Positions 23,986-33,127 of a stretch of 48,724 nt of DNA are shown piece after piece. The position numbers were made by a program, and so were the translations under genes. The stretch is from Reyranella sp. Lineage in GTDB: Bacteria > Pseudomonadota > Alphaproteobacteria > Reyranellales > Reyranellaceae. The DNA is taken from NCBI GenBank assembly GCA_029946105.1, contig JAQSDW010000202.1, positions 91,647-140,370 on the forward strand, read 5' to 3'. Numbering within the stretch: position 1 is the first letter of the stretch; every line of letters starts with the position of its first letter. The notes under the pieces are model-generated. The model was not told the DNA's origin, did no database searches, and worked only from the letters and a program-made list of their open reading frames with translations.

Positions 23986-25578
23986 CTATCCCCGCAGCAC
24001 CATGTTCGCCGCTTTTTCGCCGATCATGATCGACGGCGCATTGGTGTTGCCCGAGGTGAGCGTCGGCATGATCGAGGCATCGGCAATACGCAAGCCGTCG
24101 ACGCCGTGGACGCGGAGTCGGGAGTCGACGACAGCCATGGCATCTGATCCCATCTTGCAGGTTCCGACCGGATGATAGGTCGTCTCGCCCACGCTTTTGA
24201 CCCAGTCCAGTATTTCGTCGTCCGTATTGCGGTCGACGCCGGGCGCCATTTCCGTCACCTGCAGTGGTGCCATCGCGGGCGCCGTCATGATGGCGCGGGC
24301 AATCTGGATGGCGCGCACGGTGAGCGCTGAATCGATCGGCGACGACAGGAAGTTGAAGTTGATCGCGGGCGGCCTGTTCGGGTCGGCGGAGGTGACGTGG
24401 ATGTGCCCTTTGCTCTCGGGCCGCATTGGATGAGCGTAACAGGTGACGCCGGACTGGCGGGCGATCTTTGGCCCCTTGGGACCGGGCTCGGTCAGCATCG
24501 CCACCCAGCCCAACAACAGGTCGGGCGCGGCGAGGCCGTCGCGTGATCGCACGAAGGCGCGTATCGGCGCCCCGACACTGCCGAGCAACCCTCGTCCGGT
24601 GTAGGCATAGCGCAGCGCCTGGCCGACGAGACCGAGGCCGCGGGCCGTATCGTTGTAGGTGATACCCTTGGCGCCGACAGCCCATCGCGTCCGCGGCGCA
24701 TAGTGATCGCGCAAATTCTCGCCGACGCCCGGCAAGGCCTGGCGCACGTCGATGCCGAGTTCTTTCAGACGCTCGGGTTGGCCGATGCCCGACAGCTCCA
24801 GCAGTTGTGGCGAGTTGACCGTGCCGCCGCACACCACGACTTCGCGTGCTGCCCGGGCTTCGTTCTTGCTGGCGCCGACGGCATAGCGGACGCCGACGCA
24901 ACGCTTGCCCTCGAACAGCAGCGCCTCGGCAACCGCACCCGTTTCGATCCGGAGGTTCGGGCGTTTGCGAACCGGGTCGAGATAGCAGCGCGCCGTGCTC
25001 ATGCGCCGGCCCGCGGCGATCGTGGCCTGACTCATGGCGATGCCGTCCTGCCCCGCGCCATTGTAATCGGGATTGTGCGCGATCCCGACCTCGCCCGCCG
25101 CCTTGATCACCGCAGCGAAGAAGGGCTCGCGCGGTTCGGGATTGGTAACGCGCAGCGGCCCGTCGCGGCCGCGAAAGCGATCGTCGCCACCGCCTTCATA
25201 GCTTTCCATGCGCTTGAAGAACGGCAGCACGTCTTCGTAAGCCCAGCCCTGGTTGCCCATCTGTGCCCAGGTGTCGAAATCCTGTGCCTGGCCGCGCACG
25301 AAGGCCATTCCGTTGAGCGCACTGGAGCCACCCAGCATGCGGCCGCGCGGCACCGGAATGCGGCGGCCGTTCGTATTGGCCTCGGGCTCCGAGCTGTAGA
25401 GCCAATTGACCTTGGGGTTGGTGATCATCCGGGCGGAGCCGACCGGAACGCGTGTCCAGGGATAGTCCGCGGGACCTGCTTCCAGCAGCAGCACACTGTT
25501 ACCGGGGTTGGCCGACAGCCTGTTGGCGACGACGGCGCCGGCCGATCCGGCGCCCACAACGATGTAGTCGTATTGCAT
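23986..25578 (-). CDS. GMC-family FAD oxidoreductase (choline/alcohol dehydrogenase type)
   Basis: This 530-aa flavoenzyme has the N-terminal FAD fold YDYIVVGAGSAGAVVANRL (GxGxxG at 9-14) and GMC signature 1 around GRMLGGSSALNGMAFVRG. The second signature region is GGTVNSPQLLELSGIG, and the catalytic His469 lies in YHPVGTC with Asn in SGNTNAPS. It oxidises a primary or polyol alcohol to an aldehyde; choline dehydrogenase is the nearest well-known relative, but no betaine genes are present. It starts eight bases after the LeuC-like gene on the same strand, so the two are surely co-transcribed. The frame is open far upstream, but MQYDYIVVG is the natural start. Confidence 0.9.
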   Translation of the reverse strand: MQYDYIVVGAGSAGAVVANRLSANPGNSVLLLEAGPADYPWTRVPVGSARMITNPKVNWLYSSEPEANTNGRRIPVPRGRMLGGSSALNGMAFVRGQAQDFDTWAQMGNQGWAYEDVLPFFKRMESYEGGGDDRFRGRDGPLRVTNPEPREPFFAAVIKAAGEVGIAHNPDYNGAGQDGIAMSQATIAAGRRMSTARCYLDPVRKRPNLRIETGAVAEALLFEGKRCVGVRYAVGASKNEARAAREVVVCGGTVNSPQLLELSGIGQPERLKELGIDVRQALPGVGENLRDHYAPRTRWAVGAKGITYNDTARGLGLVGQALRYAYTGRGLLGSVGAPIRAFVRSRDGLAAPDLLLGWVAMLTEPGPKGPKIARQSGVTCYAHPMRPESKGHIHVTSADPNRPPAINFNFLSSPIDSALTVRAIQIARAIMTAPAMAPLQVTEMAPGVDRNTDDEILDWVKSVGETTYHPVGTCKMGSDAMAVVDSRLRVHGVDGLRIADASIMPTLTSGNTNAPSIMIGEKAANMVLRG

Positions 25579-25586
25579 TTCAAACC

Positions 25587-26999
25587 TTATCCCAGCTTGC
25601 GCACATCTGTGAGCCGCCCCGTCACGGCAGCCGCCGCCGCCATGGCGGGCGAGACCAGATGCGTGCGCCCGCCCGGGCCCTGGCGCCCTTCGAAGTTGCG
25701 GTTGGACGTGCTGGCGCAGCGCTGTCCGGCTGAAAGCCGGTCCGGGTTCATGCCCAGGCACATGGAGCAGCCCGGCTCGCGCCATTCGAAGCCTGCTTCG
25801 ATCAGGAGACGATCGAGCCCTTCTTCTTCGGCCTGTCGCTTCACCAGGCCGGATCCCGGTACGACGAGCGCGCGCACGCCGGCCGCTACCTTGCGGCTCC
25901 GCGCGACCGCGGTCGCAGCACGGATGTCTTCGATGCGGCCGTTGGTGCAGGAACCGATGAAGACGACGTCGATCGCGAGGCCTGTCATCCGCTGGCCCGG
26001 CACGAGCCCCATGTAGTCCAACATGCGGCGGCGGCCGAGGCGCGTGGCCTCGTCGGGTGCGTCAGCCGGATCGGGAACGGCTCCGTCGATCGGCACGACG
26101 GCTTCGGGATTGGTGCCCCAGGTCACCATCGGCGCGATCGCCGACGCATCCAACGCGACCGACCGGTCGTAGCTCGCCCCGGGATCGGAGGCGAGCATAC
26201 GCCAGCCGGCGACGGCGCGGTCGAAGTCTTCGCCCTTGGGCGCGAAGTCGCGACCGCGCACATAGTCGAATGTCGTCTGGTCGGGCGCTATCAGGCCGGC
26301 CCGCGCGCCTGCTTCGATCGACATGTTGGCGATGGTCATGCGGCCGGCCATGTCGAGGCCCTGGATGGTGTCGCCGCAGAACTCGATCATGTGGCCGTTG
26401 GCGCCCGATGCGCCAAGTGTGCCGACGATCGTCAGTGCCACATCCTTGGCGGTCGTGCCGAAGGGCAGGGCACCCGTCACCTCGACCTTCATGTTGCGCG
26501 GCTGCTTCTGCACGAGCGTCTGCGTCGCCAGCACATGCTCGACTTCGGAAGCGCCGACGCCGAAGGCGAGCGCGCCCAGCGCGCCGTGGGTCGAGGCGTG
26601 CGAATCGCCGCTCACGATCGTCTGTCCCGGCAGCGAAAAGCCCAGCTCCGGTCCGACGACATGGACGATGCCCTGGCGTGCGTCGAGCACCGGGATATAG
26701 GGCACGCCGAAGGCAGCGACGTCGGCTTCCAGGGTCGCCACCTGCAGGCGCGAGCCTTCTTCCTTGATGCCGCCGCGGCGGTCGTCGGTCGGGATATTGT
26801 GATCGACCACGGCGAGTGTCGCCTCCGGGCGGCGCACCGGGCGGCCAGCCTTGCGCAGACCCTCGAAGGCCTGCGGGCTGTGCAGTTCGTCGAGGAGATG
26901 ACGGTCGATGTAGAGCACGCAGGTGTCGTCACCCAGCCGCTCCACGACATGCGCGTCCCAGATCTTTTCGAACAGCGTGCGCTGAGGCGCCCCGGTCAT
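25587..26999 (-). CDS. leuC: 3-isopropylmalate dehydratase large subunit (LeuC-like)
   Basis: This 470-aa aconitase-family enzyme has its [4Fe-4S] cysteines at 351 (FIGSCTNGR), 411 and 414 ([11 protein letters not shown]), almost exactly where E. coli LeuC has them. Other landmarks are [27 protein letters not shown] and [20 protein letters not shown]. It isomerises 2- and 3-isopropylmalate, or a similar hydroxy-diacid, but needs a small subunit (LeuD). No leuD follows; a GMC oxidoreductase takes its place, so this could be a second, catabolic homolog acting on a citraconate- or malate-like substrate. Overall length and motifs fit full activity. Confidence 0.85.
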   Translation of the reverse strand: MTGAPQRTLFEKIWDAHVVERLGDDTCVLYIDRHLLDELHSPQAFEGLRKAGRPVRRPEATLAVVDHNIPTDDRRGGIKEEGSRLQVATLEADVAAFGVPYIPVLDARQGIVHVVGPELGFSLPGQTIVSGDSHASTHGALGALAFGVGASEVEHVLATQTLVQKQPRNMKVEVTGALPFGTTAKDVALTIVGTLGASGANGHMIEFCGDTIQGLDMAGRMTIANMSIEAGARAGLIAPDQTTFDYVRGRDFAPKGEDFDRAVAGWRMLASDPGASYDRSVALDASAIAPMVTWGTNPEAVVPIDGAVPDPADAPDEATRLGRRRMLDYMGLVPGQRMTGLAIDVVFIGSCTNGRIEDIRAATAVARSRKVAAGVRALVVPGSGLVKRQAEEEGLDRLLIEAGFEWREPGCSMCLGMNPDRLSAGQRCASTSNRNFEGRQGPGGRTHLVSPAMAAAAAVTGRLTDVRKLG

Positions 27000-27220
27000 T
27001 CATCGGTCCTTTGCTTCAGTCTACGGATATTGCCAGCCCGACCTCAAGACGGGCGTCTGTGGCGGCACGGCTTGCTATCGCAGGCCGGATTCGTCACTGT
27101 GCCGGCACTTCGAGGGAAATTTCGAAATGAGTCAGCGCTGATCCCACTGCTTCGGTCTCCTGTCGCCTGACAGGAAAGGCACGGCATCGCCGTGCGGGTG
27201 CGCTGTTTTCGGAGTCCCTC

Positions 27221-28561
27221 TTGTCCCATCCTCTTTTGACCGCCCCCATCGGGCGCAGCCTGCTGCGTCTGGCCGGGCCCACCACCGGGCTCATGGTCGT
27301 GCAGATCTTCGTCGCCATCGCCGAGACCTGGTTCATCGCCCGGCTGGGCGTCGACGCGCTGGCCGGTTTCTCCCTGGTCCTCCCTTTCCTGGTGTTGATG
27401 CACAACATGGCCAACGGCGGCATGGGTGGCGGCGTCGCCTCCGCGCTCGCGCGCGCGTTGGGCGGCCGGCGCCTCGAGGACGCGCGCGCCCTGGTGCTGC
27501 ACACGCTGGTTCTGGCCGCAGCCTTCGCCCTCGTCTTCGCGGTCTTCGCCTGGACCGTGGCGCCCCTCTTCTATCGCCTGATGGGCGGCAGCGGACTGGC
27601 GCTGGAGCGTGCACTGGCCTTCAGCGACATCGTCTTCAGCGGCGCGATCGTCGTGTGGACGAGCGCCTTTCTCGCGGCCCTCCTGCGCGGCGCCGGCGAT
27701 GCCGGGACGCCCAGCCGGTATGGGCTGCTGATGTCGATCCTCTACGTGCCGCTGGCAGGCGTGCTGACGCTGGGAATCGCTGCCTGGCCGGGCCTCGGCA
27801 TGATGGGACCCGGGGTTGCCGGCATCGTGACGATGGGGGGATCCACCCTCCTACTGGCGCGCGCCATATGGCGGGGCAAGCTTGGTGTCATGCCACGGCT
27901 CGGCGGCACGAAACTGCAGCGCCGGCTCTTTGGCGAGATCCTGCGTGTCGGCATCATGAGCTGCTTCACGACGGTGATCGCAAGCCTCGCCGCGCTGCTG
28001 ATGACTGGCCTGGTCGGTCGCTTCGGCACCGATGCGCTGGCGGGCTACGGCATCGGACTGCGGCTTGAATACATGGTGGCGCCGCTCGCCTACGGCGTCG
28101 GCACCGGCCTCACGACGATGGTCGGCGTGGCGTCGGGCGCACATGACTGGAAGCGCGCGCTTCGGGTCGCCTGGATCGGCGGACTCCTGGCCTTCGCCCT
28201 GATCGGCGCGATCGGCTGGGCGGCGGCGCTGCTGCCCGAGACCTGGTCGAGCCTGTTCACTTCGGATCCGCAGGTGATCGCGGCCAGCGTCGCCTATCTC
28301 ACCCGTGTCGCGCCGTTCTATTGCCTGTTCGGATTGGGCCTCGCGCTCTACTTCGCGGGCCAGGGCGCCGGCCGCATGACGGTGCCGGTCGCGGCGGGCC
28401 TCGTGAGGATGGCGATCGCCACGTCCGGCGGTTGGTTCGCCGTCGAGATCATGGGGATGGGGCTCGAGGGCGTGTTCGCGGCGATGGCGGTCGGCATGGC
28501 GGTCTATGGCTGCCTGATCGCGGGTTCGCTTCTCGTCGCGCCGTGGCGATCGATGCGATAA
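27221..28561 (+). CDS. MATE-family efflux transporter
   Basis: This is a 446-aa inner-membrane exporter with 12 hydrophobic segments in two similar halves. Each half has the family-like MVVQIFVAIAETWFIARLG and TVIASLAALLMTGLVGRFG segments. MATE proteins expel cationic drugs or metabolites against Na+ or H+. The start codon appears to be TTG at 27221, with GGAG eight bases upstream; no in-frame ATG lies before the first helix. It stands alone 221 bases from the divergent LeuC start and is followed by the SDR gene after 41 bases. Confidence 0.85.
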   Translation: MSHPLLTAPIGRSLLRLAGPTTGLMVVQIFVAIAETWFIARLGVDALAGFSLVLPFLVLMHNMANGGMGGGVASALARALGGRRLEDARALVLHTLVLAAAFALVFAVFAWTVAPLFYRLMGGSGLALERALAFSDIVFSGAIVVWTSAFLAALLRGAGDAGTPSRYGLLMSILYVPLAGVLTLGIAAWPGLGMMGPGVAGIVTMGGSTLLLARAIWRGKLGVMPRLGGTKLQRRLFGEILRVGIMSCFTTVIASLAALLMTGLVGRFGTDALAGYGIGLRLEYMVAPLAYGVGTGLTTMVGVASGAHDWKRALRVAWIGGLLAFALIGAIGWAAALLPETWSSLFTSDPQVIAASVAYLTRVAPFYCLFGLGLALYFAGQGAGRMTVPVAAGLVRMAIATSGGWFAVEIMGMGLEGVFAAMAVGMAVYGCLIAGSLLVAPWRSMR

Positions 28562-28602
28562 CGTGGCGCCGTCTGCTCAATCAAAATCGTCCGGGGGAAG
28601 AA

Positions 28603-29352
28603 ATGGACCTGAAGGGTAAAGTCGCCGTCGTTACCGGTGGCAACGGTGGCCTTGGCCAGCGTATCTGCCACGCGCTTGCCGCCCAAGGCTGTCAGATCGC
28701 CGTCGTCTATGCGCAGAGTAAGCTCCAGGCCGAGGGTGTCGTGCGCGATCTCGGGAAGCATCAGGTCGCCGCTGCCGCCTTCGCCTGCAACGTGACCCAG
28801 CGCGATCAGGTGCAGGCCCTGGTCGACGACGTCGTGAAGCGCTTCGGCCGGCTCGACATCCTGATCAACGACGCCGCCTACAACAAGTCGATCCCCTTTA
28901 CCGATCTCGACGGCCTCACCTACGAGGAATGGACGAGGATCATCGACATCAACCTTACCGGACCGATGCTGCTCACTAAGGCCGTGGGCCCGGTGATGAA
29001 GCGCCAGGGCGGCGGGCGGATCGTCAACATCTCTTCGGTCGCGGGGCTCGGGCCCACCGGGTCGTCGATCGCCTATGCCGTCTCCAAGGCCGGCCTCATC
29101 CATCTCACCAAGTGCATGGCCGTGGCGCTGGCGCCCGAGGTGCTGGTGAATTGCGTCGCCCCCGGCCTGCTCGAAGGCACGCGCGTGACGGCCAACCTGC
29201 GGCCGGAGGTGGTCGAGAAGGGCCGCCAGGCATCGCTGCTCGGTACGGCCGCCGACAAGGACGACTGCGCCGACCAGGTCGTCACCATGTGCCGCACCAA
29301 CACCATGACCGGCCAGACGATCGTGATCGACGCGGGCCGTACCTTCCACTGA
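28603..29352 (+). CDS. Short-chain dehydrogenase/reductase
   Basis: This 249-aa NAD(P)-dependent oxidoreductase of the classical SDR type has cofactor loop TGGNGGLG (11-18), NDAAYNK in place of NNAG, and catalytic Ser145, Tyr158 and Lys162 (YAVSK). CVAPGLLEGTR follows the substrate loop. The 3-oxoacyl-ACP reductase-like pattern does not give the substrate. GGGGGAAGAA precedes the ATG. The longer reading frame upstream overlaps the MATE gene in another phase and is not coding. It is convergent with the LLM gene, 16 bases apart. Confidence 0.9.
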   Translation: MDLKGKVAVVTGGNGGLGQRICHALAAQGCQIAVVYAQSKLQAEGVVRDLGKHQVAAAAFACNVTQRDQVQALVDDVVKRFGRLDILINDAAYNKSIPFTDLDGLTYEEWTRIIDINLTGPMLLTKAVGPVMKRQGGGRIVNISSVAGLGPTGSSIAYAVSKAGLIHLTKCMAVALAPEVLVNCVAPGLLEGTRVTANLRPEVVEKGRQASLLGTAADKDDCADQVVTMCRTNTMTGQTIVIDAGRTFH

Positions 29353-29368
29353 GGGCTACCAGGGAGGG

Positions 29369-30226
29369 CTACCCGGTCATCACGTCCTTGAAGCGCCGCA
29401 GGGTCTCGATCTGCTGATCGAGTCTCGGCATCCGGTACATGGGATAGAGCATCACCATCTGGGCGCCGAGACGCTTCCAGCCATGTGCGGCGGCGGCCCA
29501 GAGCTGCGGGTCGGGCTCGTCCATGCGCAGCCATGCCTCGAGCCCGAAGGCGGCGGGATCGCGTCCGAACGTTTTGAGATGCTCGTGCAGCATCGCGAGC
29601 TTCGCCTCGCCCTGCGCGTCGGGCGCCAGGATCGGCATCCAGCCGTCGCCGATGCGGGCCGCCCGCTTGATGACAGCGTCCGACGATCCACCGAACCAGA
29701 TCGGGATCGGGCGCTGTACCGGGACGGGCAGCAGATTGACACCGACCAGGTTGTGGAACCGGCCGGAGAAGGTGACCAGATCCTCGGTCCACAAGCGCCG
29801 CATCACGCCGATCTGCTCGGCTTGCCGCGCGCCCCGCGTCTTCCACTCGGTGCCGAGCGCCTCGTACTCGACATGGTTCCAGCCGACGCCGACGCCGAGG
29901 CGCAGCCGCCCGCCGCTCAGTATGTCGACCTCGGCCGCCTGCTTGGCGACGACCCCGGTCTGACGCTGGGGCAGGATGAGCACCCCGCTGCACAGCTTGA
30001 TCGTCTTGGTGACGGCGGCGAGGAATGCCATCGTCGTGAAGGTTTCGTGGAAGGGATCGTTCTCGCTGTAGACAGGCTTCCAATCGCCGCGCGGTGCTGC
30101 CCCGAAGACGTGATCGGCGACTTCGATGCAGTAATAGCCGAGGCCTTCGGCGGCTTGCGCCCAATCCCTGATCTTCGCAGGGTCGGTGCCGATGTCTCGC
30201 GTCGGGAAGAGGGCGTTCAGCAACAT
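29369..30226 (-). CDS. LLM-class (luciferase-like) flavin oxidoreductase
   Basis: This 285-aa TIM-barrel protein of the bacterial luciferase superfamily has AEGLGYYCIEVADHVFG near the N-terminus, AAVTKTIKLCSGVLILPQR, LSGGRLRLGVGVGWNHVEYE, PVQRPIPIWFGGSSDAVIKR and IGDGWMPI. These are all typical of the TIGR03619-type LLM family, which uses reduced FMN or F420. It probably oxidises or monooxygenates an organic substrate, which is unknown. GGAGTC lies a few bases before the ATG. It begins 10 bases after the PcaB-like lyase stop, so they form an operon. Confidence 0.85.
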   Translation of the reverse strand: MLLNALFPTRDIGTDPAKIRDWAQAAEGLGYYCIEVADHVFGAAPRGDWKPVYSENDPFHETFTTMAFLAAVTKTIKLCSGVLILPQRQTGVVAKQAAEVDILSGGRLRLGVGVGWNHVEYEALGTEWKTRGARQAEQIGVMRRLWTEDLVTFSGRFHNLVGVNLLPVPVQRPIPIWFGGSSDAVIKRAARIGDGWMPILAPDAQGEAKLAMLHEHLKTFGRDPAAFGLEAWLRMDEPDPQLWAAAAHGWKRLGAQMVMLYPMYRMPRLDQQIETLRRFKDVMTG

Positions 30227-30236
30227 TGAAGACTCC

Positions 30237-31616
30237 TTATTTGGAAGTGAGCGCAGCCAGTTCCGCCGCGGCACCTCGCGCGCGCGTGACGCCTTCGCGG
30301 GCCATCTCGGCGCAGAGGCCGGTATAGGCGGTCGGGTCCAGCAGCTTTTCGATCGCCTCTTTATCCATGTGCGCGGCGAGCCGCGTGTCCGCCGCCAGCA
30401 GGTCGGAGAACGATCTGCCTTCGACGAAGGCGGTCTGCGCGGCATCATAGACGACGTCATGCGCATGCTGCCGGCCGATCGCAGCACCCAGGTCGAGCAT
30501 CACCGCTTCCGCCATGATCAGTCCGCCGCCCAGGTCCAGGTTCGCCCGCATCCGCTCGGGATCGACACGCAGGCCACGCATGATCTCGGCAAGCCGGCTC
30601 AGGATATCGCCGGTGGCAATGCAGGCGCGGGACTCGGCACTGTCCATCATCAGGCTGGTGGTGCGATCGGCCTCGTGCTCGGTCGTCATGGCTTCCAGCG
30701 CCAGCGGCACCAGAGCGCGCACCTCCGCCGCCGCGGCGATGATGTCCTGGCAGAGTTTCGGATTGCGCTTCTGCGGCATGGTGGAACTGCCGACGGTGCC
30801 GGGCGGCACGGGCTCCTCGACCTCGCCGAACTCGGTCTTCATCAGCGTGTAGATCTCGCGCCCGATCTTGCCGCAGGTGGCCGCCAGCAGGCCCAGGATG
30901 CAGATGTTCTCCGCCAGATGATCGCCGATGGCGCGCGACGGCACGGTCATCGAACCAAAACCGAGGAGCCGGCCGATGCCTTGCTGTACCGGCGGTCCCT
31001 GTTTGCCCAGCGACGCATAGGTGCCGGCGCCGCCGCCCAGCATGGCGATGAACAGGCGGGGCGCTGCCTGGCGCAGACGCTCGACATGGCGCAGCAGTTC
31101 GTCGATCCAGACCGCGACCTTGTAGCCGAAGGTGGCCGGGACCGCGTGCTGGCCATGGGTGCGCCCGGCCATCGGCATTTCCGCCGTCCGTTCCGCCAGA
31201 TCGGCCATGGCGGACAACACCTCGCCGATCTGACGCAGGAAGATCGCGTGGGCCTGGCGCAGCACCAGCAGATCGCCGGTCTGGGTGATGTTCTGTGTCG
31301 TGGCACCCCAATGCACCCAGCCGCCATGCGGCTCGCCGACGACGCGGCCGAGTTCCCAGACCAGTGGGACGAGCGTGTGTCCGGTGCGGGCGAAGCCCTC
31401 GTCGATGCGCGCCCGGTCCATCAGCTCCAATCTCGCCTTGGCGGCGATGGCTTCGGCCGCATCGGCCGGAATGATGCCGAGCTCGGCCTGGGCGCGGGCG
31501 AGGGCCGCCTCGACATCCAGCCACGCCTGCCAACGGTTCTCCAATTGATAGAGAGCGCGAATGCCGGGGTCCGAGACGCGGGTGGCGGTCGGCAGAGTAT
31601 CGGTGTTGGCGGCCAT
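30237..31616 (-). CDS. PcaB-like lyase of the fumarase/adenylosuccinate lyase superfamily
   Basis: This 459-aa homotetrameric-type lyase has the three conserved regions in order: HWGATTQNITQTG (102-114), GRTHGQHAVPATFG with His154, and the superfamily signature GSSTMPQKRNPK (276-287). The C-terminal third resembles 3-carboxy-cis,cis-muconate cycloisomerase (PcaB) more than purine enzymes, with LDLGAAIGRQHAHDVVYDAA. It could cycloisomerise or cleave a dicarboxylate from aromatic breakdown; no other pca gene is present to confirm this. It is first in an operon with the LLM flavoenzyme and divergent from the amidohydrolase, 123 bases between starts. Confidence 0.85.
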   Translation of the reverse strand: MAANTDTLPTATRVSDPGIRALYQLENRWQAWLDVEAALARAQAELGIIPADAAEAIAAKARLELMDRARIDEGFARTGHTLVPLVWELGRVVGEPHGGWVHWGATTQNITQTGDLLVLRQAHAIFLRQIGEVLSAMADLAERTAEMPMAGRTHGQHAVPATFGYKVAVWIDELLRHVERLRQAAPRLFIAMLGGGAGTYASLGKQGPPVQQGIGRLLGFGSMTVPSRAIGDHLAENICILGLLAATCGKIGREIYTLMKTEFGEVEEPVPPGTVGSSTMPQKRNPKLCQDIIAAAAEVRALVPLALEAMTTEHEADRTTSLMMDSAESRACIATGDILSRLAEIMRGLRVDPERMRANLDLGGGLIMAEAVMLDLGAAIGRQHAHDVVYDAAQTAFVEGRSFSDLLAADTRLAAHMDKEAIEKLLDPTAYTGLCAEMAREGVTRARGAAAELAALTSK

Positions 31617-31739
31617 TTCGAGCGGGCTCCATCCCGGAGGGTTCTCGCCGCCAAGTTAGACCCATGACCGGCGCCGAGGCGACTCCGGGATGGAGGGGTT
31701 GTAGGCTCGTGAACGACAAGGCACAGCGGAGGGACGAAA

Positions 31740-32846
31740 ATGCTGACAAGCGGCAATGCGCTCACCACACCTCGAGCCGGCATCGCCTTCACTGGCTGCG
31801 CGATGATGAGCGCGGCATCCGCCTCAGGTTCGCAAGCGTCCGGGCATGGACATGCCCATGCCCATGCGGCGTCGCGGCGGCGCGAGGTCGTGGTCAACGG
31901 CAAGAGGATCAAGACCATCGACGTGCACGCCCATTGCTGTGTGCCAAAGGCAATGGCGGTGATCGATCATCCGCTCGAGGCGCCGGGCCTGCTGATGGAT
32001 GATACTTCCACGCGCATCGCAGCGATGGACAGCCAGGGCATCGATGTCGAGGCGCTCAGCATCAATCCTTTCTGGTATCGCGCCGGGCGTGATGCCGCGG
32101 CGGAGCTGATCCGGATCCAGAACGAGACCCTGGTCGAGTTCTGCGCGGCCAATCCCGAGCGGTTCGTGGCCTACGCGACCGCGGCCCTGCAGCATCCCGA
32201 CCTCGCGGCGGAGCAGGTCGAGCATGCGGTGAAGAAGCTCGGCTTTCGGGGCGTCAGCGTCGGCGGCAGCGTGGCCGGCGAGGAACTTGCCAATCCGAAA
32301 TTCCACCCGTTCTGGAAGAAGTGCGAGGAGCTGGGCGTCCTCGTCTTCATGCATCCCACCGGCACGCGCGAACTGGAGCCGAGCGGCCGGCTGGGCGGCA
32401 ACGGCCTGCTCACCAATACGATCGGCAATCCGCTCGAAACCACGATCGCGCTCTCGCACCTGATCTTCGAGGGAACGCTCGATCGTTTCCCGGGGCTGAA
32501 GATATGCGCCGCGCATGGCGGCGGCTTCCTGCCGTCCTACGCCAACCGGTCGGATGCGGTGATCCGGACCTTCCCCAACCGGGTGGGCCCAGTCCCGAAG
32601 AAGAATCCGACCGCCTATCTCAGGGACGGCCAGCTGTTCTTCGACACGATCGTGTTCACGCCGGAGGCGATGCGCCACCTGATCGCGGAGACCGGCGCCG
32701 GCCAGATCATGATCGGCACCGACTATCCGTTCCCCTGGACCAGCACCGAAGTCGACCTCGTGCTCGACACGCCGGGCCTGAGCGACGACGAGCGGGTCGC
32801 CATCCTGGGCGGCACCGCCGGACGGCTCCTCGGCATCAAGCCCTAG
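31740..32846 (+). CDS. Amidohydrolase family 2, ACMSD-like decarboxylase
   Basis: This 368-aa TIM-barrel metal enzyme starts its catalytic domain with IDVHAHC (His63, His65). It keeps VFMHPTGT, AHGGGFLPSYANR and IGTDYPFPW, the zinc ligands and catalytic Asp of 2-amino-3-carboxymuconate-semialdehyde decarboxylase relatives, which decarboxylate or hydrolyse ring-cleavage products. The first 60 residues are an unusual extension with a His run (GHGHAHAH, 35-42) and a possible lipobox-like TGC at residue 20. GGAGGGACGAAA supports the ATG at 31740. It probably works with the divergent PcaB/LLM pair. Confidence 0.85.
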   Translation: MLTSGNALTTPRAGIAFTGCAMMSAASASGSQASGHGHAHAHAASRRREVVVNGKRIKTIDVHAHCCVPKAMAVIDHPLEAPGLLMDDTSTRIAAMDSQGIDVEALSINPFWYRAGRDAAAELIRIQNETLVEFCAANPERFVAYATAALQHPDLAAEQVEHAVKKLGFRGVSVGGSVAGEELANPKFHPFWKKCEELGVLVFMHPTGTRELEPSGRLGGNGLLTNTIGNPLETTIALSHLIFEGTLDRFPGLKICAAHGGGFLPSYANRSDAVIRTFPNRVGPVPKKNPTAYLRDGQLFFDTIVFTPEAMRHLIAETGAGQIMIGTDYPFPWTSTEVDLVLDTPGLSDDERVAILGGTAGRLLGIKP

Positions 32847-32863
32847 GTATCGCGAAAGCGGAG

Positions 32864-32930
32864 TGCCAGCAGTGCCAGCATTCGTTCACGAGGATGTGAT
32901 GACAGGTTCAGCAGGTTTAATGCTAGATTT
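32864..32930 (+). promoter_or_regulatory. Promoter-like element, copy 2 of 2
   Basis: The doubled TGCCAGCAGTGCCAGCA (32864-32880) lies 20 bases upstream of ATGACA (32899-32904), the same -35-like place as in copy 1. Then come GGTTCAGCAGGTTT and a -10-like TGCTAGATTT (32921-32930) with an extended TG. The 19 bases TGACAGGTTCAGCAGGTTT match copy 1 (14871-14889) exactly. Transcription would start near 32936, three bases before a GTG reading frame. Confidence 0.5.
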
Positions 32931-32938
32931 CCGGCAGC

Positions 32939-33127
32939 GTGGCACGAGGCCTGCCCAATTGGCCGAAGCCGTCGCCAATAAATAAAGACCATACCCCGCC
33001 CGGCGCACCCGCCGGGTACGCTCCAATTGAGGAGGAGGGGTCGTCCCGCGATCATCGAGTCGTGCGTAGCAACGAATGGCCGCCCCCGCTGGAGACCGTC
33101 CAGAAGTGGGGTGGACCGAAGGCGTGA
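32939..33127 (+). CDS. Possible leaderless small protein
   Basis: A GTG-started frame of 62 codons lies directly under the second promoter-like element. It begins MARGLPNWPKPSPINKDHTP and ends EWPPPLETVQKWGGPKA: hydrophilic, Pro/Trp-rich, with no signal or membrane part. The predicted transcript start is about three bases before the GTG, which would make it nearly leaderless. A CCCGGCG/CGCCGGG stem lies inside it at 32999-33016, so a structured RNA is an alternative. No family recognised. Confidence 0.3.
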   Translation: MARGLPNWPKPSPINKDHTPPGAPAGYAPIEEEGSSRDHRVVRSNEWPPPLETVQKWGGPKA

